A stretch of 64,000 nt of DNA from Thalassotalea insulae (GCF_030161395.1 NZ_BSST01000001.1:372001-436000), one strand, 5' to 3'. Positions 17,986-27,797 are shown, counted from the first letter of the stretch. Notes: generated from the sequence alone by a model not told the origin. Numbers and translations are program-made.

Positions 17986-18732
17986 ATGCGTAACCCCCGA
18001 ATCTACCAAGATCAATCTTGGCAAATTGGTGACACTATCACCTTAAATGATGATGCCTTTGGCCATACTATTAGAGTACTGCGTTTAAATGATGGTGATA
18101 CCATTACCTTGTTTAACGGTCAGCCTTATCAAAACGAATTTGGCGAATTTCACGCTGAGCTCGTCAATGTGAGCAAAAAAAGCGCCCAAGCAAAAATTAC
18201 TGAGTTTGCGCAAGTAAATAATGAATCACCGGTCAATATACATCTTGGTCAAACAATTTCTCGCGGTGATCGCATGGACTTTACCTTACAAAAGTCGGTT
18301 GAACTGGGGGTAAATACGATTACTCCGCTATTTAGTGAGCGTTGTGGCGTTAAAATTTCCGGAGAGCGCTTAAGTAAAAAAATTCATCAATGGCAAAAAA
18401 TCGTTATCAGTGCCTGCGAGCAAAGTGGTCGTTGCACTGTGCCTGAAGTTAAAGCGGCACAGCAGTTAAACGATTGGTTAGCACAACCGAGTGAGGCGTT
18501 AAAATTAAACCTCCACCCGAAAGCCCAGCATTCAATTATGAACTTACCTGAACAAAATCAGCGAGTTCGCTTGCTGATCGGCCCAGAAGGCGGCCTCAGT
18601 GATGATGAAATCAATCAGGCAAGTCAACACGATTTTATTGATGTTTTATTAGGCCCTCGAGTATTACGTACAGAAACTGCGGCATTAACCGCCATCACCG
18701 CACTACAATGCCGTTATGGTGACATAAAATAA
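17986..18732 (+). CDS. rsmE: 16S rRNA m3U1498 methyltransferase RsmE
   Basis: 248-residue SPOUT-class methyltransferase. The N-terminal PUA-like part (MRNPRIYQDQSW, then HTIRVLRLNDGD) is followed by the SAM-binding knot with LLIGPEGGLSDDEI (near 192-205) and LGPRVLRTETAALTAI (near 220-235), both family signatures. LGQTISRGDRMDFTLQKSVE is also typical. It is followed 34 bp later by gshB, the usual gammaproteobacterial pairing. Confidence 0.95.
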   Translation: MRNPRIYQDQSWQIGDTITLNDDAFGHTIRVLRLNDGDTITLFNGQPYQNEFGEFHAELVNVSKKSAQAKITEFAQVNNESPVNIHLGQTISRGDRMDFTLQKSVELGVNTITPLFSERCGVKISGERLSKKIHQWQKIVISACEQSGRCTVPEVKAAQQLNDWLAQPSEALKLNLHPKAQHSIMNLPEQNQRVRLLIGPEGGLSDDEINQASQHDFIDVLLGPRVLRTETAALTAITALQCRYGDIK

Positions 18733-18766
18733 TCGGCGATAACTAATTCACAACTTAGGATTAAAA

Positions 18767-19720
18767 ATGACAATTAAACTTGGCATAGTAATGGACCCGA
18801 TTTCACAAGTTAAAGTGAAAAAAGACTCATCCATGGCAATGATGCTCGAAGCGCAAAAACGCGGCTATGACATCTATTATATGGAAATGGCAGACTTGTA
18901 TCTTTACCAAGGCCAATGCCGTGCTAACGTCTGCAAAATCACAGTATTTGACGATGAAACTCACTGGTACGAATTAAGTGACAGCGTAGATATCGCGGTA
19001 GAAACTTTAGATGCGGTATTAATGCGTAAAGATCCACCATTCGATACTGAATATATCTATGCCACTTATATGCTTGAACGCGCTGAACAAGCCGGTACTT
19101 TGATCGTTAATAAACCACAAAGCCTGCGTGATTGTAATGAAAAGTTATTTACTGCCTGGTTCCCTGAATTAACCGCAAAAACACTCGTTACCCGAAAAGC
19201 CGAGCAAATCAGAGCATTTCATCAGCAAGAAAAAGATGTCATCATCAAGCCACTCGATGGTATGGGCGGCTCATCTATTTTTCGTATCAATGAAAAAGAT
19301 CCCAATATTGGCGTAATTATCGAAACTTTAACTAATCACGGCAATCAATATACTATGGTACAGGAGTATATGCCGGAGATTAAAGACGGTGATAAACGCA
19401 TTCTCATCGTCAATGGTGAAGCTATGCCCTATTGTTTAGCGCGTATACCTGCTAAGGGGGAAACTCGCGGTAATTTAGCGGCCGGTGGCCGTGGTGAAGC
19501 AAGACCGCTTTCCGCGTCAGATAAAATGATCGCAGAGATGATCGCTCCCGAATTGAAAAAACGTGGGCTATACTTTGTAGGGTTAGATGTCATTGGTGAC
19601 AAAGTGACTGAAATTAATGTCACTAGTCCGACTTGTATAAGGGAGATAGAGGCCGCATTTCCTATTAATATCAGTGGCAAATTAATGGATGCCATTGAAG
19701 AGCATATAAATGCAGAGTAA
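18767..19720 (+). CDS. gshB: Glutathione synthetase
   Basis: 317-residue ATP-grasp enzyme joining gamma-glutamylcysteine and glycine. The N-terminal domain starts LGIVMDPISQVKVKKDSS. The ATP-grasp region includes VIIKPLDGMGGSSIFRI (near 158-174), VQEYMPEIKDGDKRILI and the metal-binding TEINVTSPTCIREIE near the C-terminus. Length matches E. coli GshB. It heads toward yqgE and ruvX with short gaps, the conserved rsmE-gshB-yqgE-ruvX order. Confidence 0.96.
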   Translation: MTIKLGIVMDPISQVKVKKDSSMAMMLEAQKRGYDIYYMEMADLYLYQGQCRANVCKITVFDDETHWYELSDSVDIAVETLDAVLMRKDPPFDTEYIYATYMLERAEQAGTLIVNKPQSLRDCNEKLFTAWFPELTAKTLVTRKAEQIRAFHQQEKDVIIKPLDGMGGSSIFRINEKDPNIGVIIETLTNHGNQYTMVQEYMPEIKDGDKRILIVNGEAMPYCLARIPAKGETRGNLAAGGRGEARPLSASDKMIAEMIAPELKKRGLYFVGLDVIGDKVTEINVTSPTCIREIEAAFPINISGKLMDAIEEHINAE

Positions 19721-19741
19721 CAGTTTAATTAAGGTAGTATT

Positions 19742-20296
19742 ATGGATAGTTTAGAAAATCAGTTTCTTATTGCTATGCCTAGTTTAAATGATCCGTATTT
19801 CAATAAGACTGTCACCTATATTTGCGAACACAATGATGACGGTGCCATGGGGCTGATCATTAATTTGCCAGTTAATATCACCCTTAATGAATTACTCGCT
19901 CAGCTTGATGAAAAAAAACAAGCACTACCGGAGCTTGCACAACAAGTGTTGACTGGTGGTCCGGTATCAACCGATCGCGGCTTTGTGTTACATAGCCCAC
20001 AACCTGGATGGCGCAGCTCATTGGCCTTAAGTGATGACATTATGATCACCACTTCAAAAGATATTCTGATGGCGTTAGGTAGCGATCAAGCACCGGATAA
20101 CTATATGGTTACCTTAGGCTATGCAGGCTGGGGGCCCGGTCAATTGGAACAAGAAATTCAGGCAAATTCCTGGCTCACTATGCCAGCTGACAGTGATATT
20201 TTATTTAATACCCCGATTGAGCAACGCTGGAAAAAAGCGACTGAAAAACTTGGTATCGATCTGGCGCATTTGTCATCAGATGTTGGTCACGCTTAA
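19742..20296 (+). CDS. yqgE: YqgE/AlgH family (UPF0301) protein
   Basis: 184-residue cytoplasmic protein of UPF0301. Family signature segments are FLIAMPSLNDPYF (8-20), NDDGAMGLIINLPV (near 31-44), GGPVSTDRGFVLHS (near 77-90) and GYAGWGPGQLEQEI (near 126-139). Its biochemical role is unsettled; AlgH in Pseudomonas affects alginate genes. Its stop overlaps the next start in TAATG, so it is translationally coupled with ruvX. Confidence 0.93.
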   Translation: MDSLENQFLIAMPSLNDPYFNKTVTYICEHNDDGAMGLIINLPVNITLNELLAQLDEKKQALPELAQQVLTGGPVSTDRGFVLHSPQPGWRSSLALSDDIMITTSKDILMALGSDQAPDNYMVTLGYAGWGPGQLEQEIQANSWLTMPADSDILFNTPIEQRWKKATEKLGIDLAHLSSDVGHA

Positions 20297-20736
20297 TGAC
20301 CACAAAAACACACGCAGGACAACGTACGGTATTAGGTTTTGATTTTGGTAAAAAATTTATCGGTGTTGCTGTTGGTCAGGAAATGACCGGCAGCGCCAGT
20401 CCATTAGGTTCGATTAAAGCAAAAGATGGAAAGCCTAATCAAGAGCAGTTAACTCAATATTTTCAGCAATGGCAACCTGACCTAATTGTTGTTGGTTTAC
20501 CCTTAAATATGGATGGCACACCGCAGCAATTAACTTTTGATGCAAAAAAATTTGGTCATCGTCTCGCTAACCAATTTAAAGTCGCTATTGCTTTTCAGGA
20601 CGAACGATTAACCACCGCAGATGCTAAAGAACAATTATTTAATTCTGGCGGCTACCGTAATTTGAAAAAAGACAACATTGATGCCGAGTCAGCAAGACTT
20701 ATCATTGAAAGCTTTTTTGAAACGCAATACCAATAA
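20296..20736 (+). CDS. ruvX: YqgF/RuvX, pre-16S rRNA nuclease (Holliday-junction resolvase-like)
   Basis: 146-residue RNase H-fold protein. Acidic catalytic positions are visible in VLGFDFGKKFIGVAVG (first Asp), in FQDERLTTADAKE and in the C-terminal DAESARLIIESF. VVGLPLNMDGT is the family core. E. coli YqgF processes 16S rRNA 5' ends. The initiator ATG shares bases with the yqgE stop. Confidence 0.94.
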   Translation: MTTKTHAGQRTVLGFDFGKKFIGVAVGQEMTGSASPLGSIKAKDGKPNQEQLTQYFQQWQPDLIVVGLPLNMDGTPQQLTFDAKKFGHRLANQFKVAIAFQDERLTTADAKEQLFNSGGYRNLKKDNIDAESARLIIESFFETQYQ

Positions 20737-20758
20737 CGCTACTCACTATCCATTTTAA

Positions 20759-21682
20759 ATGTTGATTATTGAACTGATCGCCCCGTTAGCACTCACCTGT
20801 TTACTCGGTTTTTTTATTGCCAATCAGCGATTATTAACAGCAAAGCAGTTAGCTTTCATCAATAAGATCACATTTCACTACCTGATACCGCTATTTTTAT
20901 TTCATAAAATGGCAACTGCTAATATCCAGCAACAGTTTGACTGGCGCTACTTTGCTTGTTTTTATCTGCCAGTATTACTCTGCTATGCTCTCGCCTGGAT
21001 AATTAACTATCATTGCCATCGTGAGCTAAAAGGTAATGCCAGTGCTGCCGGGGTTTTTGCCCTAACCGCCAGTTACTCTAATACAGTGATCATCGGACTA
21101 CCCATTTTATATGCCTTGCTTGGCGATAAAGCGATCGGTATTATTTTTATGATCATTACCTTTCATAGTGCGCTACTCTTTACCATCACCACCAGCTTTT
21201 CAAATACAACTGAAACACTGTCAGTGTGGCAAAAACTAACCCAACAAATGACTAAAAATACCTTAGTGGTGGCGATACTTTCAGGACTTATCGTCAACCT
21301 ATCACCAATAAGGGTCCCAGATGGTGTTAGCGAGGTCATCAACCTGCTCAGTTGGCCAACCATTACGTTAGCACTGCTATTACTGGGTACATCATTAAGC
21401 CAATACAAATTATCACAGCAAAAGCATTTTATTACGCTTGCTACTTTGTTTAAGTTAGTTTTATTACCGACACTGGTTTATTTTTTTGCCAATCATTTAT
21501 TCCAGTTACCAAATGAGATCACCACTATACTGGTGATCTTAAGTGCCAGCCCAACCGGTGTAAACGCGTATTTAATCGCCAGTAGCCAACAGCTTCATCG
21601 CGAAACATCTGCCGGTACGGTGGTATTTTCAAGTTTATGCTCGATAGTGACTTTATCGCTATGGTTAATAATATTGGACTAA
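20759..21682 (+). CDS. AEC family (auxin efflux carrier-like) permease
   Basis: 307-residue membrane protein with about ten hydrophobic segments in two halves. It shows the family pattern of polar breaks such as TASYSNTVIIGLPILYALLG (near 104-123) and LSASPTGVNAYLIASS (near 260-275). Bacterial members are malonate, malate or amino-acid-type carriers, but the substrate is not evident. It starts 22 bp after ruvX and may ride on the same transcript. Confidence 0.85.
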   Translation: MLIIELIAPLALTCLLGFFIANQRLLTAKQLAFINKITFHYLIPLFLFHKMATANIQQQFDWRYFACFYLPVLLCYALAWIINYHCHRELKGNASAAGVFALTASYSNTVIIGLPILYALLGDKAIGIIFMIITFHSALLFTITTSFSNTTETLSVWQKLTQQMTKNTLVVAILSGLIVNLSPIRVPDGVSEVINLLSWPTITLALLLLGTSLSQYKLSQQKHFITLATLFKLVLLPTLVYFFANHLFQLPNEITTILVILSASPTGVNAYLIASSQQLHRETSAGTVVFSSLCSIVTLSLWLIILD

Positions 21683-21755
21683 AACTGTTTAACCGCTGCA
21701 ATTAACTACTGGTTTACTCAGCATTTCTTCAACTAAAAAGCAGCATTAAATAATA

Positions 21756-21788
21756 AAAAGGCTGTCACAATAAACGTAACAGCCTTTA
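21756..21788. terminator. Bidirectional terminator between the AEC permease and pilU
   Basis: Stem GGCTGT / ACAGCC (21760-21784) with an A-run to the left and a short TTTA tail to the right, between convergent genes. It is better formed in the minus direction. Confidence 0.75.
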
Positions 21789-21847
21789 ATCAGCAAATAA
21801 TTTAATCAAGTTATATCAATATGATTAGTGATATAGTCAAATCAGTA

Positions 21848-22978
21848 TTATTCATCCTTTGGCTCTAGACCATCGATAGTAACACCAGATAGTGAACCAG
21901 AACCGCCTTGATCATTACTGCGTAATTTTATCATTAAGCGTAAATCATTTGGTGAATCTGCATGATGAATAGCATCAGCATAGTTGATCAAACCTTGTTG
22001 ATATAAGTTAAACAATGCCTGATCGAAAGTTTGCATCCCTAATTCATTGGATTTTTCCATCACTTCTTTAATACTGCCTACTTCACCTTTTTTGATCAGC
22101 TCAGCAACAAAAGGTGAGTTCAATAAGATCTCAATTGCCGCGACTCGGCCGTTACCATCACGGGTCGGAACTAATTGTTGTGCAATAACTCCCCTAAGAT
22201 TTAATGCTAAATCAAACAATAACTTACCATGTTGCTCTGCCGGAACTAAATGCATTATACGATCGATCGCCTGGTTGGCATTATTCGCATGCAAAGTAGC
22301 GATACATAAGTGACCCGTTTCAGCAAAACTTAAGGCATGCTCCATGATTTCCTGACTACGGATCTCACCAATAAGAATAACATCAGGTGCCTGGCGCAAA
22401 GAACTTTTTAACGCGTTATCGAAACTTTCGGTATCAAGCCCGACCTCACGTTGAGTGATCATTGACTTGCCATGCTCGTGGACAAACTCCACCGGATCTT
22501 CAATGGTAAGAATATGACCGCGTGAGTTTTTATTACGATAACCAATTAACGCCGCCATAGAGGTTGATTTACCCGTGCCGGTACCACCAACAAACAATAC
22601 CAGGCCACGTTTACTCATCACCACATCTTTAAGCACAGACGGCAAACCAAGATCATCGGCATCCGGAATTTGCGTAACAATTCGCCGGATAACCATACCC
22701 GCCATATCACGCTGCCAAAAAGCCGAAACCCTAAAACGGCCGATACCGTCAATAGAAATGGCAAAGTTACACTCTTTTTCCTGATCAAACTCTAATTTTT
22801 GCTTATCATTCATCGCACTATGAACAAGTTCAAGTGCTTCTTCAGGTGATAACGCATGTTCATCAATAGGCTGTAACTCACCATTAATTTTGGCACTAAC
22901 TGGCAGTTTTGCGGTGACAAATAGATCCGAAGCTTCTTCCTGCACCATTTTTTCTAAATAATTATGAAATCTCATCAA
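21848..22978 (-). CDS. pilU: Type IV pilus retraction ATPase PilU
   Basis: 376-residue hexameric secretion-type ATPase. Walker A GGTGTGKSTSM is near 129-139. The Asp box LTIEDPVEFVHEHGKS, Walker B APDVILIGEIRSQEIM and His box ETGHLCIATLHANNA follow in order. The GEIRSQEIMEHALSFAETGHL text and the C-terminal extension past 350 mark PilU rather than PilT. It assists PilT-driven pilus retraction (twitching, DNA uptake). It starts 10 bp after pilT ends. No pilin genes lie in this window. Confidence 0.94.
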   Translation of the reverse strand: MMRFHNYLEKMVQEEASDLFVTAKLPVSAKINGELQPIDEHALSPEEALELVHSAMNDKQKLEFDQEKECNFAISIDGIGRFRVSAFWQRDMAGMVIRRIVTQIPDADDLGLPSVLKDVVMSKRGLVLFVGGTGTGKSTSMAALIGYRNKNSRGHILTIEDPVEFVHEHGKSMITQREVGLDTESFDNALKSSLRQAPDVILIGEIRSQEIMEHALSFAETGHLCIATLHANNANQAIDRIMHLVPAEQHGKLLFDLALNLRGVIAQQLVPTRDGNGRVAAIEILLNSPFVAELIKKGEVGSIKEVMEKSNELGMQTFDQALFNLYQQGLINYADAIHHADSPNDLRLMIKLRSNDQGGSGSLSGVTIDGLEPKDE

Positions 22979-22988
22979 AGGCTCCTAC

Positions 22989-24032
22989 TTACATCCCCTG
23001 AAATTGACTTTTATCAGAGGCTTTATCCATGGCATCTTGTTTCGATATCATGCCACGGTTAACCAAATTTTGCAGACATTGATCCATAGTTTGCATACCA
23101 TGTTGCATCCCGGTTTGAATCGCAGAATACATTTGTGCGACTTTTGCTTCACGGATCAGGTTTCTGATCGCTGGCACACCGATCATAATCTCATGCGCGG
23201 CAACTCGGCCCCCACCGATTTTTTTCACTAAGGTTTGTGAAATAACTGCCTGCAACGACTCCGATAACATCGAACGCACCATAGATTTTTCTTCCGCCGG
23301 GAAGACATCAATAATACGGTCAATGGTTTTTGGGGCTGAGGTGGTATGCAAGGTACCAAAAACCAAGTGACCGGTTTCAGCTGCGGTCATGGCTAAACGT
23401 ATAGTTTCCAAATCCCGCATCTCACCAACTAATATCACATCAGGATCTTCACGTAAGGCCGAACGTAATGCGGCATTAAAGCTTAAGGTATCGCGATGCA
23501 CTTCCCGCTGGTTAATCAAACACTGTTTATTTTCGTGAACAAATTCGATCGGATCTTCAATGGTTAAGATATGATCATGCTTATGATTGTTAATATAGTC
23601 GACCATCGCGGCCAAAGTTGTTGATTTACCTGAACCTGTCGGCCCAGTCACTAACACTAACCCGCGCGGTTTATCTGAAATCTGTCTAAATATGTCCGGG
23701 CAGCCTAAATCATCGAGTGATAACACTTTACTGGGAATGGTACGAAATACTGCTGATGGACCGCGATTTTGATTAAAAGCATTAACCCTGAAGCGTGCCA
23801 AATTTGGCACTTCAAACGAAAAATCCACTTCTAGATTTTCTTCGTATTCTTTTCGCTGCTTATCGTTCATAATGTCATAAACTAATGCGTTAACGTCTTT
23901 AGCATCAAACGCGGGAATGTTAAGCTTACGCACATCACCATCAACACGGATCAGAGGTGGAACCCCTGTAGAAAGGTGTAAATCAGATGCATTATTTTCT
24001 ACGCTAAATGCGAGTAATTCGGTAATATCCAT
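22989..24032 (-). CDS. pilT: Type IV pilus retraction ATPase PilT
   Basis: 347-residue ATPase. MDITELLAFSVENNASDLHLS is the standard PilT N-terminus. Walker A GPTGSGKSTTLAAM is near 129-142, followed by LTIEDPIEFVHENK, Walker B DVILVGEMRDLETI and the His box AAETGHLVFGTLHTTSA. The AIRNLIREAKVAQMYSAIQTG C-terminal region is the conserved PilT retraction motif. It diverges from yggS across 75 bp, as in Shewanella, Vibrio and Pseudomonas. Confidence 0.96.
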   Translation of the reverse strand: MDITELLAFSVENNASDLHLSTGVPPLIRVDGDVRKLNIPAFDAKDVNALVYDIMNDKQRKEYEENLEVDFSFEVPNLARFRVNAFNQNRGPSAVFRTIPSKVLSLDDLGCPDIFRQISDKPRGLVLVTGPTGSGKSTTLAAMVDYINNHKHDHILTIEDPIEFVHENKQCLINQREVHRDTLSFNAALRSALREDPDVILVGEMRDLETIRLAMTAAETGHLVFGTLHTTSAPKTIDRIIDVFPAEEKSMVRSMLSESLQAVISQTLVKKIGGGRVAAHEIMIGVPAIRNLIREAKVAQMYSAIQTGMQHGMQTMDQCLQNLVNRGMISKQDAMDKASDKSQFQGM

Positions 24033-24107
24033 ACGAACCTCTTAGGTTGTTAATTATACATTAGTAAAACAACGTTAATTAAATCACTAATTTGTTGAAT
24101 TTGTTAT

Positions 24108-24797
24108 ATGACTCATATTAAAAATAATCTTGTTCAGGTGAAACACCAAATATCGCAAGCTTGTCAACTTGCTAATAGAAGTATAGATGAAGTTCTGTTG
24201 TTGGCAGTGAGTAAAACTAAGCCGAGTGCGATGGTTGAGCAAGCTTATCATGCTGGTCAACGATTTTTTGGTGAAAGCTATATTCAAGAAGCTATCGAAA
24301 AAATAGAACAATTATCTCACCTTACTGATATTCAGTGGCATTTTATCGGCCCGATTCAGTCCAATAAAACCCGTCATATTGCCGAGTTATTTTCCTGGGT
24401 CCACAGTGTTGACCGAGCCAAAATTATCACCCGATTAAATGAGCAACGCTCAGAGCAAGATACCCCGCTCAATGTCTGTTTACAAGTAAATATTAGTGGT
24501 GAAAGTTCAAAATCTGGCATTAAGGTCAATGAGTTAGCAGAACTTGCACAATTAACAGACACCAGTTCACATTTAACCTTACGAGGTATTATGGCTATTC
24601 CGGAAAAAAACGCGTCGATAGCAAGCTACCAAAAAATGCAGCAATTATTTCAACAGTTACAACAGCAATACCCAAGTGTCGATACCTTATCTATGGGGAT
24701 GTCATCAGACTTAACTGTGGCAATTGCCCACGGCGCGACTATTGTCAGAATTGGTACCGCTATTTTTGGTCAACGAGAAACAATAGCCAATAATTAA
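24108..24797 (+). CDS. yggS: YggS/PLPBP family pyridoxal-phosphate homeostasis protein
   Basis: 229-residue single-domain TIM-barrel protein. The PLP-binding lysine lies in VLLLAVSKTKPS (near 29-40). Other family segments are FGESYIQEAIEKI, WHFIGPIQSNKTRHIA, VCLQVNISGESSKSGI and LSMGMSSDLTVAIAHGATIVRIG. The protein buffers PLP and affects amino-acid pools; it has no known catalytic activity. It heads a same-strand run with proC, yggT and a DUF4426 gene. Confidence 0.95.
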   Translation: MTHIKNNLVQVKHQISQACQLANRSIDEVLLLAVSKTKPSAMVEQAYHAGQRFFGESYIQEAIEKIEQLSHLTDIQWHFIGPIQSNKTRHIAELFSWVHSVDRAKIITRLNEQRSEQDTPLNVCLQVNISGESSKSGIKVNELAELAQLTDTSSHLTLRGIMAIPEKNASIASYQKMQQLFQQLQQQYPSVDTLSMGMSSDLTVAIAHGATIVRIGTAIFGQRETIANN

Positions 24798-24881
24798 TAA
24801 TCAAAGATCTTAGTAAGCATTATACAGGCTCACTAACTCTTTATATAATAAAGACAACACTTTAATAAAAGCAGAAACTAA

Positions 24882-25697
24882 ATGAAAAATATCGCATTTA
24901 TCGGCGCCGGCAATATGAATAGCGCCATTATCACAGGATTAGTCAACACCGGCTATCAAGCAAAAAACATCATAGTCACAAATCCATCACCTGAAAAGCG
25001 AGAAAAGTTAGCTCAACAATTAGGCATTTTAGAAACGGATAACAATATCGACGCGGCAGAATTTGCCGATGTTATCGTGCTTGGCATCAAACCGTATCTA
25101 ATTGCTCAAGTGTGCCAACAAATACGTCAGGCGATGGATATCAGCAACAAATGCTTTATCTCAGTTGCCGCTGGTTGTTCAATTGCAACGATTGAAAAAG
25201 CGCTTAATAAACCATGTGCGGTGATCCGTACTATGCCTAATACTCCTTCACAAATCGGCTTAGGTGTTAGTGGTTTATATGCCTCTGCTAACGCCAATCA
25301 ACTTCAAATCGATATTGCCGAGCAAATTATGTCGGCAGTTGGTATCACCAAATGGCTTAATAGCGAAGAACAAATCGACCACATTACCGCGGTATCAGGC
25401 TCAGCGCCGGCGTATTTCTTTTTATTTATGGAAGCGATGGAAAAACAAGCTCAAGTATTTGGTTTTAGCGCCAGTGATAGTCGTAAGCTAGTGCAACAAA
25501 CGGCGCTAGGCGCGGCAAAAATGGTCTGTGACAGTGATTTAGCTATTAGCCAGTTACGCGAAAATGTCACCTCAAAAGGTGGTACTACACAAGCAGCATT
25601 AACAACCTTTATCGATGGAGGTCTGCAACAACTTGTGACAAAAGCGATGAACTCGGCATTGGATCGAGCAAAAGAAATGGCACAAGATAACAGTTAA
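24882..25697 (+). CDS. proC: Pyrroline-5-carboxylate reductase
   Basis: 271-residue NAD(P)H-dependent enzyme for the last step of proline synthesis. The Rossmann motif IAFIGAGNMNSAIITGL is at 4-20. AVIRTMPNTPSQIGLG (near 115-130) and the C-terminal signature LRENVTSKGGTTQAAL with the catalytic loop GSAPAYFFLFMEA follow. It lies 84 bp after yggS; the yggS-proC-yggT order is widespread in Proteobacteria. Confidence 0.96.
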   Translation: MKNIAFIGAGNMNSAIITGLVNTGYQAKNIIVTNPSPEKREKLAQQLGILETDNNIDAAEFADVIVLGIKPYLIAQVCQQIRQAMDISNKCFISVAAGCSIATIEKALNKPCAVIRTMPNTPSQIGLGVSGLYASANANQLQIDIAEQIMSAVGITKWLNSEEQIDHITAVSGSAPAYFFLFMEAMEKQAQVFGFSASDSRKLVQQTALGAAKMVCDSDLAISQLRENVTSKGGTTQAALTTFIDGGLQQLVTKAMNSALDRAKEMAQDNS

Positions 25698-25767
25698 CTT
25701 AAATTTAATTTGCAATTTCGCTTAACGACCAAATATTACTAGTTAAGCAAACTTATTGGAGTAATCA

Positions 25768-26316
25768 ATGGCAGCAGTAAATTACTTACTCGGCTTTTTA
25801 TTTGACGCACTATTAATGGTGTTGGTGATACGTGTATGGCTACAATTAGTACGCGCCGACTTTTACAATCCACTTAGTCAGTTTATCGTAAAAGTAACTA
25901 ATCCTTTAGTGATCCCGTTCCGCCGCATTATTCCCGGACTAGGCGGTATTGATGTTGCCACCTTAACCGTCGCATATCTGGTAGCGTCACTTAAATTTAT
26001 TATTATTCCTTTACTGAACGGTGGCCCAATTGACGTAATTACCGCGCTCTACCTTGGCATTTTATATTTAATCAAACAGACCGGCTTTTTATTATTTGTC
26101 TTAATGTTGATCATGGCATTAATGAGTTGGGTAGTACAAGGTTATAACCCAACGCAAGCGATTCTGCACCAGCTAACAGAACCGGTATTAAGACCGATAA
26201 GAAATATCATACCAAATGTCGCCGGGTTAGATCTTTCGATATTAGCCGCGTTTTTATTATTAAATGTCATTAACATCCTACTCTCTAGCTGGATCCCCTA
26301 CTGGGTAATGCTGTGA
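25768..26316 (+). CDS. yggT: YggT family membrane protein
   Basis: 182-residue integral membrane protein with two tandem YGGT modules, each with two hydrophobic helices. The repeat text is visible as NPLVIPFRRIIPGLGGIDVATL (read in two parts, near 48-69) and again as TEPVLRPIRNIIPNVAGLDLS near 138-158. Function is poorly defined; homologues are linked to osmotic or K+ stress and to polar or division-site organisation. It follows proC by 70 bp with an upstream GGAG. Confidence 0.93.
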   Translation: MAAVNYLLGFLFDALLMVLVIRVWLQLVRADFYNPLSQFIVKVTNPLVIPFRRIIPGLGGIDVATLTVAYLVASLKFIIIPLLNGGPIDVITALYLGILYLIKQTGFLLFVLMLIMALMSWVVQGYNPTQAILHQLTEPVLRPIRNIIPNVAGLDLSILAAFLLLNVINILLSSWIPYWVML

Positions 26317-26388
26317 TCAGATTGTTAAGCACTTTTTAGCGCTATAGCTATAATTGAATTATTAACGCCATTTTTACTGGAGTATCAA

Positions 26389-26829
26389 ATGAATACCATA
26401 AAACGACTGATCGTCACGACGTTTTTAATGCTGGGAATGCTAGGCTCCACCGCTTATGCCGATAATATGAAAAAACTCGGCACAATGAATGTGCATTATA
26501 TGGCAATCAGTGCAACCTTCTTAACACCAGAAATTGCCAAAGCCTATAATATTGAACGTAGCCGTTATAATGGTTTGGTGAATATTTCAGTCTTGGATAA
26601 TACTAAAACCGGAAACCCGGCAAAAACCGTCACAATTACCGGCAATGCAAAAAATTTAGTCGGTCAAAGTAAGCCATTAGAATTTGTCGAGGTAAAGGAA
26701 GGCAGCGCCATCTATTATCTCGCGCAAGTGAGCTATCACAATGAAGAAACTATAGTGTTTAACTTAACCATTAGTGATGGTAAAGAAAGCCATCCGTTAG
26801 AGTTTTCACAAAAGTTTTACGTCGATTAG
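26389..26829 (+). CDS. DUF4426 domain periplasmic protein
   Basis: 146 residues. A signal peptide (about 1-24: basic start, hydrophobic core LIVTTFLMLGMLG, cleavage after AYA) precedes a small beta-rich domain. MNVHYMAISATFLTPEIAKAYNI (two parts, near 34-56) and a C-terminal FSQKFYVD match the DUF4426 family, which sits after proC-yggT in Shewanella and Vibrio. Function unknown. An upstream GGAG gives a good ribosome site. It is followed by a strong terminator. Confidence 0.85.
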   Translation: MNTIKRLIVTTFLMLGMLGSTAYADNMKKLGTMNVHYMAISATFLTPEIAKAYNIERSRYNGLVNISVLDNTKTGNPAKTVTITGNAKNLVGQSKPLEFVEVKEGSAIYYLAQVSYHNEETIVFNLTISDGKESHPLEFSQKFYVD

Positions 26830-26847
26830 CGCCTGTTGAAATAATAC

Positions 26848-26877
26848 AAAACCGCCGATAATCTTGGCGGTTTTTTT
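26848..26877 (+). terminator. Terminator of the yggS-proC-yggT-DUF4426 run
   Basis: AAAACCGCC pairs with GGCGGTTTT around a 9-base loop and is followed by a run of seven T. Confidence 0.92.
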
Positions 26878-26900
26878 ATATTGAAATCTACTGAAAACGA

Positions 26901-27797
26901 TTAAACTTTTTTAGCATTCAACTTCCTGTGCCAGCGATTCCCCAAGGCATTAACGGCTAAGCCAAGCATGACACAAAAAATACCAAGAAACTGTTGCTGA
27001 CTGATCACTTCCTGTAAAAATACCGATGCACAAATGATTCCTACGACAGGCACACCTAAAGTTAATGGTGCTACCTGCCCTGCGGGATAATGGGTTAACA
27101 AATAGCTCCACAAACTATAACCTAATATCGATGCAGCAAATGCTAAATAAAGGATCACTAGCATGCTATTTAGCTGGATGTTTATAATACTGGCCACGAT
27201 AGTTTCAGGCCCTTCAACCAGATAACTGGCGATTAAAAACGGAATAAACGCGACCCAGGACGACCAAACAACTAAACCAAGATTTGCCTGATATCCTCGT
27301 TGGTTAATCACCCGATTAACGATATTGCCTGCTGCCCAAGCAATAGCTGCAGCAATAGTTAACGCAAACCCAATTCCTGTCATATCACTTTGTACGCCGG
27401 TTACTCCTATCAACCACAAACCAATTCCTGCACAAACAATAGTGATTACCTGATAAAGTTTAATCGATTCCTTTAAAAACAAGGCAGAAAAAATCAAGGT
27501 AAAGACCGCCTGAGATTGCAATACCAATGAAGCTAAGCCCGCCGGCATACCAAAGGCAATCGCCGAAAATAAAAAAGCAAACTGACCAAAGCATAATGTC
27601 AGCGCATAAAAAGCCATCCACTTCCACGGAATACTTGGTTTTTTAACAAAAAGTGAACCTAATACCGCCACTAATAGAAAGCGCTCTGCTCCCATTAATA
27701 AAGGAGGTAAATCTTTAACTCCCCAGGCAATAACAACAAAGTTAAATCCCCAGATAAAAATAATTAACAATCCAATGATATTGTCTTTCAATGACAT
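26901..27797 (-). CDS. EamA/DMT superfamily transporter
   Basis: 298 residues, about ten hydrophobic helices in two EamA repeats (about 1-135 and 145-290). IFIWGFNFVVIAWGVKDLPP at the start and the loop after helix 1 (LLMGAERFLLVA) are typical of RhaT/RarD-type drug/metabolite transporters such as EamA, which exports cysteine-pathway metabolites. The substrate here is not evident. It is transcribed against its neighbours, between DUF4426 and rdgB, genes that elsewhere often lie together. Confidence 0.85.
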   Translation of the reverse strand: MSLKDNIIGLLIIFIWGFNFVVIAWGVKDLPPLLMGAERFLLVAVLGSLFVKKPSIPWKWMAFYALTLCFGQFAFLFSAIAFGMPAGLASLVLQSQAVFTLIFSALFLKESIKLYQVITIVCAGIGLWLIGVTGVQSDMTGIGFALTIAAAIAWAAGNIVNRVINQRGYQANLGLVVWSSWVAFIPFLIASYLVEGPETIVASIINIQLNSMLVILYLAFAASILGYSLWSYLLTHYPAGQVAPLTLGVPVVGIICASVFLQEVISQQQFLGIFCVMLGLAVNALGNRWHRKLNAKKV